The notes below the pieces were generated by a model that was not told the DNA's origin, ran no database searches, and worked only from the letters and a program-made list of their open reading frames with translations. A DNA stretch of 64,000 nucleotides from Imhoffiella purpurea (GTDB taxonomy: Bacteria > Pseudomonadota > Gammaproteobacteria > Chromatiales > Chromatiaceae), in the NCBI RefSeq assembly GCF_000585215.1, contig NZ_AONC01000004.1, positions 62,001 to 126,000 of the forward strand. The letters run 5' to 3'. The position numbers and the translations under genes were made by a program. This document shows, one piece after another, positions 17,986 through 26,493 of this stretch (position 1 is its first letter; each line of letters opens with the position of its first letter).

Positions 17986-19602
17986 TCACACCTTGAAATG
18001 CCCAACCAGACTCTGAAGATCGGCCGCCAGACGAGCCAGCTGCTCCGATGCCTCCGTGGTCTGATGAGCCGCCTGGGCGTTGCCTTCCGCGGCGTCCATG
18101 ATGCTGGAGACGTTGCGGTTCATCTCCTCGGCGACGGCGCTTTGTTCCTCGGCGGCGCTCGCGACCTGGGTGTTGACGTCGTTGATGGTGGCGACGGCCA
18201 GGGTGATGGAGTCGAGCGATCCTTCCGCTTCGATGGCGCTGGCACGGCTTTGGTCGGCGCGTTGCTGGCTGTCCTCCATGACCGAGACGGCCCGTCGGCT
18301 CGCCTGCTGCAGGCGCTCGATCATCGACTGGATCTCCTGGGTCGAGATTTGGGTGCGGTTGGCCAGCGAGCGGACTTCGTCGGCGACGACCGCGAATCCA
18401 CGGCCCGCCTCGCCCGCCCGGGCCGCCTCGATGGCGGCGTTCAGCGCCAGCAGGTTGGTCTGTTCGGCGACGCCTCTGATGACGTCGAGCACCTTGCCGA
18501 TTTCCTCGCTGTCGTGACCGAGCTCGCGGATGACCTCCGCGGCGTTCTGGACCTCCGAGGCCAGCTGGTCGATACGGTTCATGGTGCCGCTGACCACATC
18601 CTTGCCGGACGTGGCGGCACCCTGTGCCGCGTGGGTGGCCTCCGAGCCGTGCTGGGCGCTTCTGGCGACCTCTTGCGCGGTCGCGCTCATCTCGTTCATC
18701 GCCGAGGCGAGCTGGTCGACCTCCGTTCGCTGCTGACTCACGCCCGCATTGGTCCGCTCGGTGATGCTCGCGAGGTCGTCGGCCGCGGTCGCGAGCTGTT
18801 GGGTGGAATCGAGGATGCGCCGGATCAGATCCCGGAAGTTGTCCATCATGGCGTTGAAGGCGCGGCAGGCGCGGCCGATTTCATCGTCCCCCTTCGCCGA
18901 GAGTCGGCAGGCCAGATCGCCGTCGCCGGAGGCGATGCCTTCGAGTCCGCGGGTCATCTCGTCCAGAGGACGGGTGACGAATCGCTGCGTGAAATAGTAG
19001 AGCACGATCAGTACCGGGAGACTCAGCAGTGCGGCCATGCTGAAGATCTTGATCGCGAACATGCGCACGTCCGCGTTCACCTCGTCGAGCTCGATCTCCA
19101 TGCTCACGGCCCCGAGCACCGAATCCTGCGGGGGCATGGAATGACACATGGTGCAGTCCTTGCCGAGGTACTCCTTGCGCGCGAAGGCGGGTGCCACGGC
19201 GCGCAGGAGGCTGCCGTCATCGGAGAGCCGGAGATAGGTCTCTCCGGTCTCCAGGACCCGGCGCTCGATCTCGTCGCGGGGCTTCTCGTGGTTGGTGCCC
19301 TCGCCGTACTGCATGGAGACGTTCTTGCTTCGCAGCACGCGAAGATCCTTGACGTTTCTGAGCTCGATGATCTGGTCCAGGAAGGCGGCTCGCTGCGAGA
19401 TGGTGCCGGTGATCATCATGGTGGTGAGCCCGGCCAGGGTCATTTCGTGGAGTGTACTGGTGAACGCCTTGGCTTGGTCGATGGCGGTCTGGCGCTGTTG
19501 GTCGGCGGCCCAGAGGATAAGACCGGTCCAAGCGGGTATCAGGATGAGCCACATGGCACCGAGCAAGCGCATCCAGATCGGCAGGTCGTTGATACGTCTC
19601 AT
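17986..19602 (-). CDS. Methyl-accepting chemotaxis protein with c-type heme motif in the sensor domain
   Basis: A 538-residue MCP with TM1 at about residues 13-34 and a ~150-residue periplasmic sensor region. TM2 is at about 185-206, followed by HAMP and a signalling domain ([19 protein letters not shown] near residue 380). The sensor region contains GKDCTMCHS, a CxxCH heme c site at Cys150-His154, close to TM2. Known heme-c receptors such as DcrA of Desulfovibrio use this layout for redox or oxygen sensing; that role is inferred here. ATG 19602 gives the natural N-terminus [11 protein letters not shown] 19629 would add nine residues. Confidence 0.92.
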   Translation of the reverse strand: MRRINDLPIWMRLLGAMWLILIPAWTGLILWAADQQRQTAIDQAKAFTSTLHEMTLAGLTTMMITGTISQRAAFLDQIIELRNVKDLRVLRSKNVSMQYGEGTNHEKPRDEIERRVLETGETYLRLSDDGSLLRAVAPAFARKEYLGKDCTMCHSMPPQDSVLGAVSMEIELDEVNADVRMFAIKIFSMAALLSLPVLIVLYYFTQRFVTRPLDEMTRGLEGIASGDGDLACRLSAKGDDEIGRACRAFNAMMDNFRDLIRRILDSTQQLATAADDLASITERTNAGVSQQRTEVDQLASAMNEMSATAQEVARSAQHGSEATHAAQGAATSGKDVVSGTMNRIDQLASEVQNAAEVIRELGHDSEEIGKVLDVIRGVAEQTNLLALNAAIEAARAGEAGRGFAVVADEVRSLANRTQISTQEIQSMIERLQQASRRAVSVMEDSQQRADQSRASAIEAEGSLDSITLAVATINDVNTQVASAAEEQSAVAEEMNRNVSSIMDAAEGNAQAAHQTTEASEQLARLAADLQSLVGHFKV

Positions 19603-19751
19603 ATGTTTTCTCTGATTGTCTCGCCGCACGCGCTTCGCTTGGTCAGTCTCCGACTCTGTCGTCTGTTCCGGGCGTCTTCGGTTGCGGTTTCAGTCTCAGT
19701 CATGGGGTCGGGGCATTTCGTGGATTAACACGCTCCTAATAGGTTAGTGTG

Positions 19752-19768
19752 GACCTATTCCATAGGTC
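19752..19768. promoter_or_regulatory. Inverted repeat upstream of the heme-type MCP gene, possible operator
   Basis: GACCTAT-TCC-ATAGGTC is a perfect 7-bp inverted repeat with a 3-base centre. It lies about 150 bases upstream of the reverse-strand MCP start and 23 bases past the stop of the upstream nucleotidase gene. It is compact like a dimeric repressor or activator site. No -10/-35 pair is obvious near it, and the regulator is unknown. Confidence 0.4.
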
Positions 19769-19790
19769 AGCCAAGATTGAAATGAGCGTA

Positions 19791-20396
19791 TCATTCGGTT
19801 GGTTGCGCTCGTTCAAAGAGAAACCGATTATCGGCGCCGCTTTCTCCTCGCATCTGGGAATAGAGTTCCATGACGGGCGACCAGTCGAGGTTCGGAAAGG
19901 CCGCTCGGGCCTCTTCGATCTTGTGTTTCAAGGCGATCTCGGACTTCTGGGCGACCATTGCCGCGTGGCGCCCGATGCCCTCCTCGTGGATGAACAGACA
20001 GCCGTCCATCAGATCGGCGAGCTTGACGATCAACGCCAGTGCCGAGCCCGCCAGCGCGGATTTGCGGGCGGCGATCTCCGGGGCGATCTCGCGCTCGATG
20101 CGGCTGAGCGGGTCGTCTGCGCCCGTGATCTCGGCGATTCTGCGCTTGAGCGGTGAGGGAAGATCGCCGGTCAGCAACTCGGGCGCGTCGTGGGTCAGGG
20201 CATATTCCAGTACGAGCAGGCGCGTCTCGGCAGGAAGCGCGTCGCCCAGGATCCGCATCATGAGCTCGCGCGTGATCATGGTGACCAGATAATGGTGCTC
20301 GGCGAGCGTCTGATTGCGCGCACAGCGTACCGAATGCCAGCGCGTGACATGGCCGGCGCGCGCAATGTCCTGCATGTTGAGTTTCACGTCATTCAT
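19791..20396 (-). CDS. HD-domain 5'-deoxynucleotidase, YfbR-like
   Basis: A 201-residue HD-domain phosphohydrolase. Residues match E. coli YfbR, which dephosphorylates deoxynucleoside 5'-monophosphates: Arg19-Trp20, metal ligands His34 (TLAEHH), His69-Asp70 (LTHDAPELLTGDLPSP), Glu73 and a later Asp in VKLADLMDG. YfbR is 199 residues, so the length agrees. The frame is open far upstream, but the ATG at 20396 fits the family start. It is divergent from the ATPase gene across 177 bases that hold no clear promoter. A housekeeping nucleotide role is likely; a link to motility is not evident. Confidence 0.85.
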   Translation of the reverse strand: MNDVKLNMQDIARAGHVTRWHSVRCARNQTLAEHHYLVTMITRELMMRILGDALPAETRLLVLEYALTHDAPELLTGDLPSPLKRRIAEITGADDPLSRIEREIAPEIAARKSALAGSALALIVKLADLMDGCLFIHEEGIGRHAAMVAQKSEIALKHKIEEARAAFPNLDWSPVMELYSQMRGESGADNRFLFERAQPTE

Positions 20397-20573
20397 GATC
20401 GCAGTCCGATGATAATCTCGATTTGCTCGGGGGCGTGGCTTGGTTCCGAATGATTCGTCGATGGAGGGATGTCGGGCGTTTCCCCGGGGCGCGATTGACT
20501 TGATGCCCTTGGGGGGCGGCGTGTAGCATGCTGCCGACATAGAATCCCTTACGCATAAATCGCGAATAAAATC

Positions 20574-22373
20574 ATGCCCCTGGATCCAGATTGCCTGGCT
20601 CGGCTCAAGCTGCGTCAACCGCCGTTCGATCCGGCTCCGAGCGAGGAATTTCTTTACAGCGATCCGCTTCTGGAAAGCCTGGTCGAGACCGCGAGCCGGG
20701 CCATGACCGCCCCTGGCGCGGTCGTCATTCTGGCTGGGGCGAGCGGATCCGGGCGCAGCATACAGCTGATGCGGCTGCTCGGCGCATTGGCCGACCGTTT
20801 CGAGCTCATCGCCTTCCGCGGGCGTCCGGAGATCCCCTTCGACGCCGTCGATCTCACTATCCGCAATCATCTGCGTGCGGCCGGCCTCGATGATCCTAGC
20901 CGTCCTCTGACGGATCTGCTGCGAGAACAGGGTCGAACGGGGACCTCCATGGTGTTGGCGATCGACGACGCGCATCACCTGGGGATGGAGAGCATTCGTC
21001 AGCTGCTGAAGGTGCGTTCCGAGATCCTCGAGGCCAAGGGGCAGGGACTGAGGCTCATCTTGGTTGGCGACCAGGCATTGAGCCGCGGGCGGCTGCCTTT
21101 GAACGATCCGGCGGATGAGAATCAGGTCGTGCGTCTCAATCTGCGGCCCTTCAACCTCGAGCAGGCTGGGGCCTATCTGCGTCATCGGCTGCGTGTGGCT
21201 GGAGTCGACGATCCCGAGTCCTTCCTCTCCTCGGGCGATATCGCGGTGCTGCAAACCAACAGCAAGGGTCTCCCCGCGGCACTCAATCGGAATGCCAACG
21301 CCTGGCTGGCCCGTCGCTGTCGCAGCGCCGATGGCGGCAAGCAATCGGTCGTCGGCAAGCTCGGCGGGCTGGTTGCACAGTCTGGCGCCGCGTCCGCATC
21401 CGCCCGTGGGGCCAAGAACCCTGAGGCGATGAGCCATATCCAGTCGGAATCTCCCTTGCCGCCCCCGGAAGGGATCCTGGATATGGATTCGGACGTGGAC
21501 GAGGATGTATTCGAGCCGAGCGATCCGCAGCTCTCCGATTTTCTGCGCCAAGAGGACAGTCGTGCGGACAACATCGATTTCGAACGGGTCCTGAGGCATG
21601 TGCGCAATCACGAGCTGACCCAGAAGCGTCTCGAGGCCGAATCGACAAGGGCGCAGGCCCCTTCCACGCCTGATTCTCCCGCCCGGCCGGTGCCCTATTG
21701 GAACCGGCGCTGGTTCATCCCGACCGTCGTTGCCGCCGTGCTGCTGGCGATCGTCGGTCCGGTCATCTTTCAGCTCTTTGGCAATCGGAGCGCCGCCCCC
21801 TTGTTGCAGGGTTCCGAGACGTCCACGGAGAGCGAGAGCGTTTCGGCCGAAATGCCCGACTCTCCCCCCGAGTCGGTAACAGCTGGGGTCCGGGCCGATG
21901 GCCCGGGCGTCGCAGAGGGCGGGGCGCCGGTGCAGGAAGACGCCGACGTCGGCGTATCGCCCGCCGCCGAGATCGCGCCCGAGGCAGCTGGGCTGGAGGC
22001 GAACCGCCCGGAGGACTCGGCGTCTCCGGATCGGGTGGCGGAGACCGCCGTTCAGTCCGAAGAGGTTGCGGCGCCGGCGTCTCGCTCGTCAGCCGTGGAC
22101 GAGGATCTGGCATGGTTGCAGCGACAGGATCCCGGTCGGCTCACGATCCAACTGGTTGCGGCGCAGGATCTGAAAACGGCGCAAGAGTTCGTCGAGCGCC
22201 ATCGATTGAGCGGCGCCCATTATGTGCGGACACGCTCCTTCGTCATCGCCGTCGTGGGCAGCTTTCCGAACCGATCGGCCGCGAGGCAGATGCTGTCGGA
22301 ACTGCCCGAAGGCGCGCGATCGACCGGCCCTTGGATTCGCAGCATCGGCTCGGTCCTCGAATCCCGGCAATAG
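20574..22373 (+). CDS. Membrane AAA-type ATPase with C-terminal SPOR domain, DamX/ExeA-like
   Basis: A 599-residue protein. The N-terminal ExeA-like ATPase domain (about residues 1-270) has Walker B-like VLAIDDAHH, but its Walker A reads GASGSGRS, with Arg61 in place of the catalytic Lys. A low-complexity acidic linker is followed by one transmembrane helix (about 383-403), a periplasmic Glu/Ala/Ser-rich linker, and a C-terminal SPOR fold (about 520-599) that should bind denuded peptidoglycan. This is the DamX layout: cytoplasmic ATPase-like part and septal SPOR. The Arg suggests weak or lost ATP hydrolysis. It is a single-gene transcript. Confidence 0.8.
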   Translation: MPLDPDCLARLKLRQPPFDPAPSEEFLYSDPLLESLVETASRAMTAPGAVVILAGASGSGRSIQLMRLLGALADRFELIAFRGRPEIPFDAVDLTIRNHLRAAGLDDPSRPLTDLLREQGRTGTSMVLAIDDAHHLGMESIRQLLKVRSEILEAKGQGLRLILVGDQALSRGRLPLNDPADENQVVRLNLRPFNLEQAGAYLRHRLRVAGVDDPESFLSSGDIAVLQTNSKGLPAALNRNANAWLARRCRSADGGKQSVVGKLGGLVAQSGAASASARGAKNPEAMSHIQSESPLPPPEGILDMDSDVDEDVFEPSDPQLSDFLRQEDSRADNIDFERVLRHVRNHELTQKRLEAESTRAQAPSTPDSPARPVPYWNRRWFIPTVVAAVLLAIVGPVIFQLFGNRSAAPLLQGSETSTESESVSAEMPDSPPESVTAGVRADGPGVAEGGAPVQEDADVGVSPAAEIAPEAAGLEANRPEDSASPDRVAETAVQSEEVAAPASRSSAVDEDLAWLQRQDPGRLTIQLVAAQDLKTAQEFVERHRLSGAHYVRTRSFVIAVVGSFPNRSAARQMLSELPEGARSTGPWIRSIGSVLESRQ

Positions 22374-22494
22374 GCGGGGCGAGACCCGCAGGCCAGGGAC
22401 GGCGATGTGCAAACCACTGTAATCGTGGACGAACTTCCAAATCGGATCATGGCGTTCGGCTATACTGTCAGACGGGAACACCAGGATAGCAGCC

Positions 22495-23283
22495 GTGGAA
22501 ATCCATTCCGCCTTCACCGCGCCGTTTCATACCGCCTATCGTCCGGACACCCAGGTGTCGGATGTCGCGCGGCGGGATACGCTGTCCTCGGAATCGAATC
22601 GGGCCGCTGATACGGCCGTTTCGCCCTCCGGTGAAACCGAGGGGAATGCGGCCGTGAACGACGAGGCGCTGGGGGCGGAAGGCGCCGGTTCGGAGCGTTC
22701 CGATTCGGATCGGGCGGAGCCGGATCTGACCGAGGAAGAACTGCAGGAGATCGAGCTTCTCAAGGCGCGCGATGCCGAGGTGAGGGCCCACGAGCAGGCG
22801 CACATGGCCGCTGGCGGTGGTTATGTCACGGGGGGCGCGTCCTACAGCTATCAGACGGGTCCGGACGGCCAGCGTTACGCGATCGGCGGCGAGGTGGGTA
22901 TCGATACGTCCATGTCGTCGGATGCCGCCGCGAATCTCCAGAAGGCGCGGACCATCATTCGGGCCGCCTTGGCTCCAGCCGAGCCCTCGGCCCAGGATTT
23001 CAGCGTTGCCGCATCGGCCCGGGCCATGGAGATGGATGCGTTGGGCGATCTTCGCGAGGAGCGGTTGGAAGAGCAGAAACTGGCCGCGGAGGAGGCAGTG
23101 TCCGATGCGCAATCCCGTGTCCTCGACGGCTCCTCGGTGGGCGTCGATGCCTCCGGCTCCCTTTCGGTCGAGGGTACCAATGAGGCATCCTACCCTCCGG
23201 ATGCCTCGCGTAGGCGTCTCGAGGCGCGCATTTCCGCCTTCTTCGCTCCGCCCCGGGAAGAGGGGTTGAGCCAATTCGCCTGA
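22495..23283 (+). CDS. SprA-related putative metalloprotease
   Basis: A 262-residue protein with a low-complexity acidic N-terminal third. A conserved core follows: ELLKARDAEVRAHEQAHMAAGG, GGASYSYQTGPDGQRYAIGGEV and ARTIIRAALAPAEPSAQD. This is the SprA-related family (also listed as a putative metalloprotease family). HEQAH at residues 99-103 has the HExxH zinc-protease form, with no confirmed third ligand. There is no signal peptide. GTG 22495 has AGGA upstream. Its role is unknown; it sits among flagellar-regulon accessory genes. Confidence 0.75.
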   Translation: MEIHSAFTAPFHTAYRPDTQVSDVARRDTLSSESNRAADTAVSPSGETEGNAAVNDEALGAEGAGSERSDSDRAEPDLTEEELQEIELLKARDAEVRAHEQAHMAAGGGYVTGGASYSYQTGPDGQRYAIGGEVGIDTSMSSDAAANLQKARTIIRAALAPAEPSAQDFSVAASARAMEMDALGDLREERLEEQKLAAEEAVSDAQSRVLDGSSVGVDASGSLSVEGTNEASYPPDASRRRLEARISAFFAPPREEGLSQFA

Positions 23284-23341
23284 TCCGCAACGCGATTATC
23301 CGGCGGTGTCGCCGCTCTGATGGGCGTGCGGCCCTGATGGC

Positions 23342-23368
23342 TCAAGTTACCCGCATGCCGGCCGTTAT
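23342..23368 (+). promoter_or_regulatory. Sigma-28 (FliA) promoter
   Basis: TCAAGTTA (23342-23349), an 11-base spacer, then GCCGTTAT (23361-23368). TCAAG is a common -35 variant in flagellar sigma-28 promoters and the -10 keeps GCCG.TA. The small gene at 23398 starts 29 bases downstream. Spacing is identical to the promoter at 8134-8160. Confidence 0.65.
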
Positions 23369-23397
23369 CTCGAATGTCGCCACATGAGGAACAGGCC

Positions 23398-23718
23398 ATG
23401 ATGCTCGCCGCCACCAGATCCGAAACCCCCGCCGAATCGATTCCGAGCGTCCAAAATCTCGCATTCACCCCGAGTCTGTCGGTTGGATTTCTGCCGGCTT
23501 TCCGTCATCAGGAGAGTGGAGAGGTCCGTCTGTGTCAATTTTCCGACGGCTCGATCTCTCCCATTCATCTGATCGATTGTCTGCCCTCTCGCTGGGTCAG
23601 GGAGCGGGATGCGGAGGGGCGTCCCTCTGCCTTGATCGGCGCGATCGAGGCAGGTTTCCTGCGCGGAGCCGATTTCTGGAGCCTGCGGGATCTCTTGCAT
23701 CCACGGCTCGATGGTTGA
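23398..23718 (+). CDS. Small protein of unknown function behind a sigma-28 promoter
   Basis: A 106-residue protein that I do not recognise. It has no signal peptide, membrane segment or coiled coil. It is mixed alpha/beta in composition, with a compact C-terminal half (DGSISPIHLIDCLPSRWV, GAIEAGFLRGADFWSLRDLL). ATG 23398 is preceded by GAGGA at 8 bases; a second ATG follows at once, and the frame is open back to 23374. The promoter at 23342-23368 and the PilZ gene 23 bases downstream suggest a two- or three-gene late flagellar transcript. It may partner the PilZ protein; that is inference. Confidence 0.6.
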   Translation: MMLAATRSETPAESIPSVQNLAFTPSLSVGFLPAFRHQESGEVRLCQFSDGSISPIHLIDCLPSRWVRERDAEGRPSALIGAIEAGFLRGADFWSLRDLLHPRLDG

Positions 23719-23741
23719 TGTCCATGCGCCAGGAGGCGTCT

Positions 23742-24074
23742 GTGATAGGCCAGGCACCGACATGCGAGCCGGTTTCCACAGTGGAGGATTTCGTGTCGGA
23801 CCGACGTGTTTATCCCAGGCTACCCTTGGCCGTCGAGGTCGAGCTGCACCGTTGCGGCGAGCTGCTGACCGTCGTTCGTACCGACGATCTCAGCAATGGT
23901 GGCGCCTTTCTGGTACTTGATGGCGTGGATCCCCCGCCCATGGGGAGCCGCGTCCAGGTCAAGGTCGTTGGGCCGCTCGGTGGTGGAGAGCCGGCCCCCT
24001 TGGTCGACGCCCTCGTCGTGCGCCATGCGCCCGATGGTGTCGCAGTGAAGTTCATCGATGAGTCGGCCGTCTGA
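23742..24074 (+). CDS. PilZ domain protein (putative cyclic di-GMP receptor)
   Basis: A 110-residue single PilZ domain. DRRVYPRL gives the RxxxR binding motif and DDLSNGGAF the DxSxxG motif, so cyclic di-GMP binding is likely. AGGAGG at 23731-23736 is 5 bases before GTG 23742, which decides the start; ATG codons at 23718 and 23724 in the same frame have no such site. It follows the sigma-28-linked small gene and is probably in its transcript, which would make it a late motility gene coupling second-messenger level to flagellar function. Confidence 0.82.
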   Translation: MIGQAPTCEPVSTVEDFVSDRRVYPRLPLAVEVELHRCGELLTVVRTDDLSNGGAFLVLDGVDPPPMGSRVQVKVVGPLGGGEPAPLVDALVVRHAPDGVAVKFIDESAV

Positions 24075-24110
24075 TGAATCCGGTGGTTGGACTCGATTCG
24101 AGGTGCGATC

Positions 24111-25112
24111 ATGTCTATTTCATCCGTTTCACACCTTTCCTCATCCGTTTTTTCAAGCTCGCTTTTCAGTCTGAATCTGGTCGACGGACATCATTCATCG
24201 TCGAACCCCGTGTCGACCTCGACCTCAAGCGGTGCCTCGAGTACGCAGCATGATCTTCGCGCCTCGATCGCCACCCGCCTGGAGCAGGATCCGGATTATC
24301 AGATCCTCCGCAAGGTCTTCGCGCTCGAGGAGAGAATCCAGGGGTTCAGGCATGGGAATGCTTCGCATCAGGTCGACGCACCGCAAGACTCCCAGGGATC
24401 CACGCTGTCCGTGGAGCGGTCTTCGGCGCAGGATCTGTCCAATGAGACCTTTTCGATCAAGGAAGGAGGGTTGAGCTGGTGGCGTGAATTCACGTCAGTG
24501 GATCGCTTGGAGATCTCGGCCAGCGCCGGATCGAACGGCTGGTCCATCAGCACCGAGAGCTTCCAGCGGGCATCGGTTCGGCTGGATATGAGCATCGGTG
24601 TCCCCGGGGTGCGGGTAGGCGATCCCCTGGTTCTGGATCTTTCGGGTCAGGGCATCATGACGACGGGGGTCGACTCCGGTATTCGATTCGATCTCGACGG
24701 GGATGGCACCCAGGATCAAACGAGCTTTGCCACAGGCGGGAGCTGGTTCCTGGCGCTCGATCGCGACGCCAATGGTCGTATCGACAATGGTCACGAACTC
24801 TTCGGCGATCAGAACGGGGCTGCGCATGGATTCGCCGAGTTGGCTCGATACGACGATAATGGCGACGGCGTGATCGATGCCTCGGACGAGATTTTTTCCA
24901 AGCTGAAGCTCACCCAGGTCGACGAAAATGGTGAGCAGGTCGTCAAGACGCTCGCCGAGGCGGACGTGACGGCCCTGGATCTCGAGTATCAGAATACGCG
25001 CAAGGCGCTGAACCTCTACGATAGCGTCGCGCAGGTGGGGCGCTTCCACCGTTCCGATGGAACGACCGGAGAAACGGCGGACGTGCTCCTCGGCTATAGC
25101 GGCGTAGCATGA
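24111..25112 (+). CDS. Protein with EF-hand-like calcium-binding loops
   Basis: A 333-residue protein with a Ser-rich low-complexity N-terminus (to about residue 60), a helical part and a C-terminal half carrying three Asp/Asn/Gly loops: FDLDGDGTQDQTSF, LDRDANGRIDNGHELFGD and YDDNGDGVIDASDEIF. The last two are close to EF-hand/dockerin-type calcium loops. The block DPLVLDLSGQGI followed by these loops also occurs in large secreted RTX-type proteins. No signal peptide or RTX nonapeptide array is present. ATG 24111 has GAGG upstream. Its cellular location and role are unknown. Confidence 0.7.
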   Translation: MSISSVSHLSSSVFSSSLFSLNLVDGHHSSSNPVSTSTSSGASSTQHDLRASIATRLEQDPDYQILRKVFALEERIQGFRHGNASHQVDAPQDSQGSTLSVERSSAQDLSNETFSIKEGGLSWWREFTSVDRLEISASAGSNGWSISTESFQRASVRLDMSIGVPGVRVGDPLVLDLSGQGIMTTGVDSGIRFDLDGDGTQDQTSFATGGSWFLALDRDANGRIDNGHELFGDQNGAAHGFAELARYDDNGDGVIDASDEIFSKLKLTQVDENGEQVVKTLAEADVTALDLEYQNTRKALNLYDSVAQVGRFHRSDGTTGETADVLLGYSGVA

Positions 25113-25244
25113 TTCCGATGAATGTCGTGACCGGTGAGGTCCCAGGTCTCTGTCGGCGGATGAAATGGCGGCGATTTGCTCCACCGGTTTCGAAGTCGAT
25201 CCTGCTAGACTAGGGATGAAGATCGACTTTCAAGGAATCGATTC

Positions 25245-26456
25245 ATGCCGCAGACATCCGGTGTTCTGTCGCTCCTCTCTCAGATCGAGCTCACCCAGGA
25301 TCTTTCCGAGGAGATCCTCGGCGAGCTTGCTGGGCAGTGCTGGCTCGGTGAGCTTGGCGCCAAGAAGCGCATTCGCTCCGGGGATGTCCGCGCCCATCGA
25401 CTCTTTCTGGTCGACGGCAATATGGTTCGGATGTACGACGGGGTCACCGAGCGGCTGCAGAGTTTTCAGGAGCTGAGCGACCCCATCGACTTGTTTCCCG
25501 AGGCACGGCAGGAGAGCGATTGCGTCATCACGGAGACCCCCTGCAAGCTGCTCCGCATTCCGGTGGCAGCCCTGGACGCGGCGCTCTCGAAGAGCACGGA
25601 GGTCGACGACATCGACCTGGATCCGACCGAGGCCGCCTTCCTGGCCGAGCTCTATCAGCTCATTACCGCCAATCGTCTCGAATTGCCGGCGCGACCCGAG
25701 GTCGCGCTCAAGATCCAGGAGCTCACCTCGGATCCAGAGTCCGGTATCGACGAACTCACCGAGATCATCCAGCACGACGGTACCATCGCCGGGGCCTTGC
25801 TGCATGCGACCAACAGCCCGCTGTTTCGGGCGGCGAAGGAGATCCTGTCGGTGCGCGATGCCGTCGTCCGGCTGGGTTACCGCAATACCCGCATGCTCAC
25901 CACCAATCTGGCCCTGCGTCAGGCATTCAAGGCCAAGCACGCCGTGACCCGGGAATCCATGAAGCAGGTCTGGACCGATAGCGTGCTCTGTTCCGCCTAT
26001 AGTTATCTCATCTCCGATGTGCTGAAGGTCCAGCACCGCGAGCGCGCACTCCTGGCCGGTCTGGTCGCGGGAATCGGCGCGGTCCCCATCATCCAGTTCA
26101 TCGAGATGCGCGATGACGACCCGAGACCGGCGATGATCGAGTCTCTGATCGAGAAGCTGTCGAGCATCACCGGCGTGCTGGTCATCAACTACTGGGGCCT
26201 GGGTGACGATCTGGTGAGGGTGGCGGAGGAATCCTCGAACTGGGGCTACGCCTCGGACGAGCCCGATTACGCGAGCATCGCCCTGGTCGCGAAATGGGCC
26301 ATGCTGCAGAGCGAGGGCAGGCCCCATCCGGATGCGGCCGAGGTGCCCGCCTTCGGTGCCTTGGGGTTGGCGCCTCCGGCTCCGGGCGAACCCATTGCGG
26401 CCTTGGCCGACTGCGAAGAGACCCTTGAATCATTGAAGTCGATGTTCAACCTATGA
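25245..26456 (+). CDS. HDOD domain protein with N-terminal cyclic-nucleotide-binding-like domain
   Basis: A 403-residue cytoplasmic protein. Residues about 1-120 look like a beta-roll of the cyclic-nucleotide-binding superfamily (GDVRAHRLFLVDGNMVRMYDG), without an obvious phosphate-binding cassette. Residues about 140-340 form an HDOD domain (LPARPEVALKIQEL, IIQHDGTIAGALLHATNSPLF, VVRLGYRNTRML). HDOD proteins are degenerate HD domains used as signalling or scaffold modules. The next gene encodes a second HDOD protein 37 bases downstream, so the two probably form one operon. Confidence 0.82.
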   Translation: MPQTSGVLSLLSQIELTQDLSEEILGELAGQCWLGELGAKKRIRSGDVRAHRLFLVDGNMVRMYDGVTERLQSFQELSDPIDLFPEARQESDCVITETPCKLLRIPVAALDAALSKSTEVDDIDLDPTEAAFLAELYQLITANRLELPARPEVALKIQELTSDPESGIDELTEIIQHDGTIAGALLHATNSPLFRAAKEILSVRDAVVRLGYRNTRMLTTNLALRQAFKAKHAVTRESMKQVWTDSVLCSAYSYLISDVLKVQHRERALLAGLVAGIGAVPIIQFIEMRDDDPRPAMIESLIEKLSSITGVLVINYWGLGDDLVRVAEESSNWGYASDEPDYASIALVAKWAMLQSEGRPHPDAAEVPAFGALGLAPPAPGEPIAALADCEETLESLKSMFNL

Positions 26457-26493
26457 GATTTATCCTTCTGGTCGTGGATGGGAGTCTGCGCGC

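Noticed and set aside
17998-19728. A 576-codon forward-strand frame opposite the heme-type MCP
   Set aside because: The reverse-strand MCP has HAMP, signalling hairpin and heme motifs in frame; the forward translation is low-complexity without known domains.
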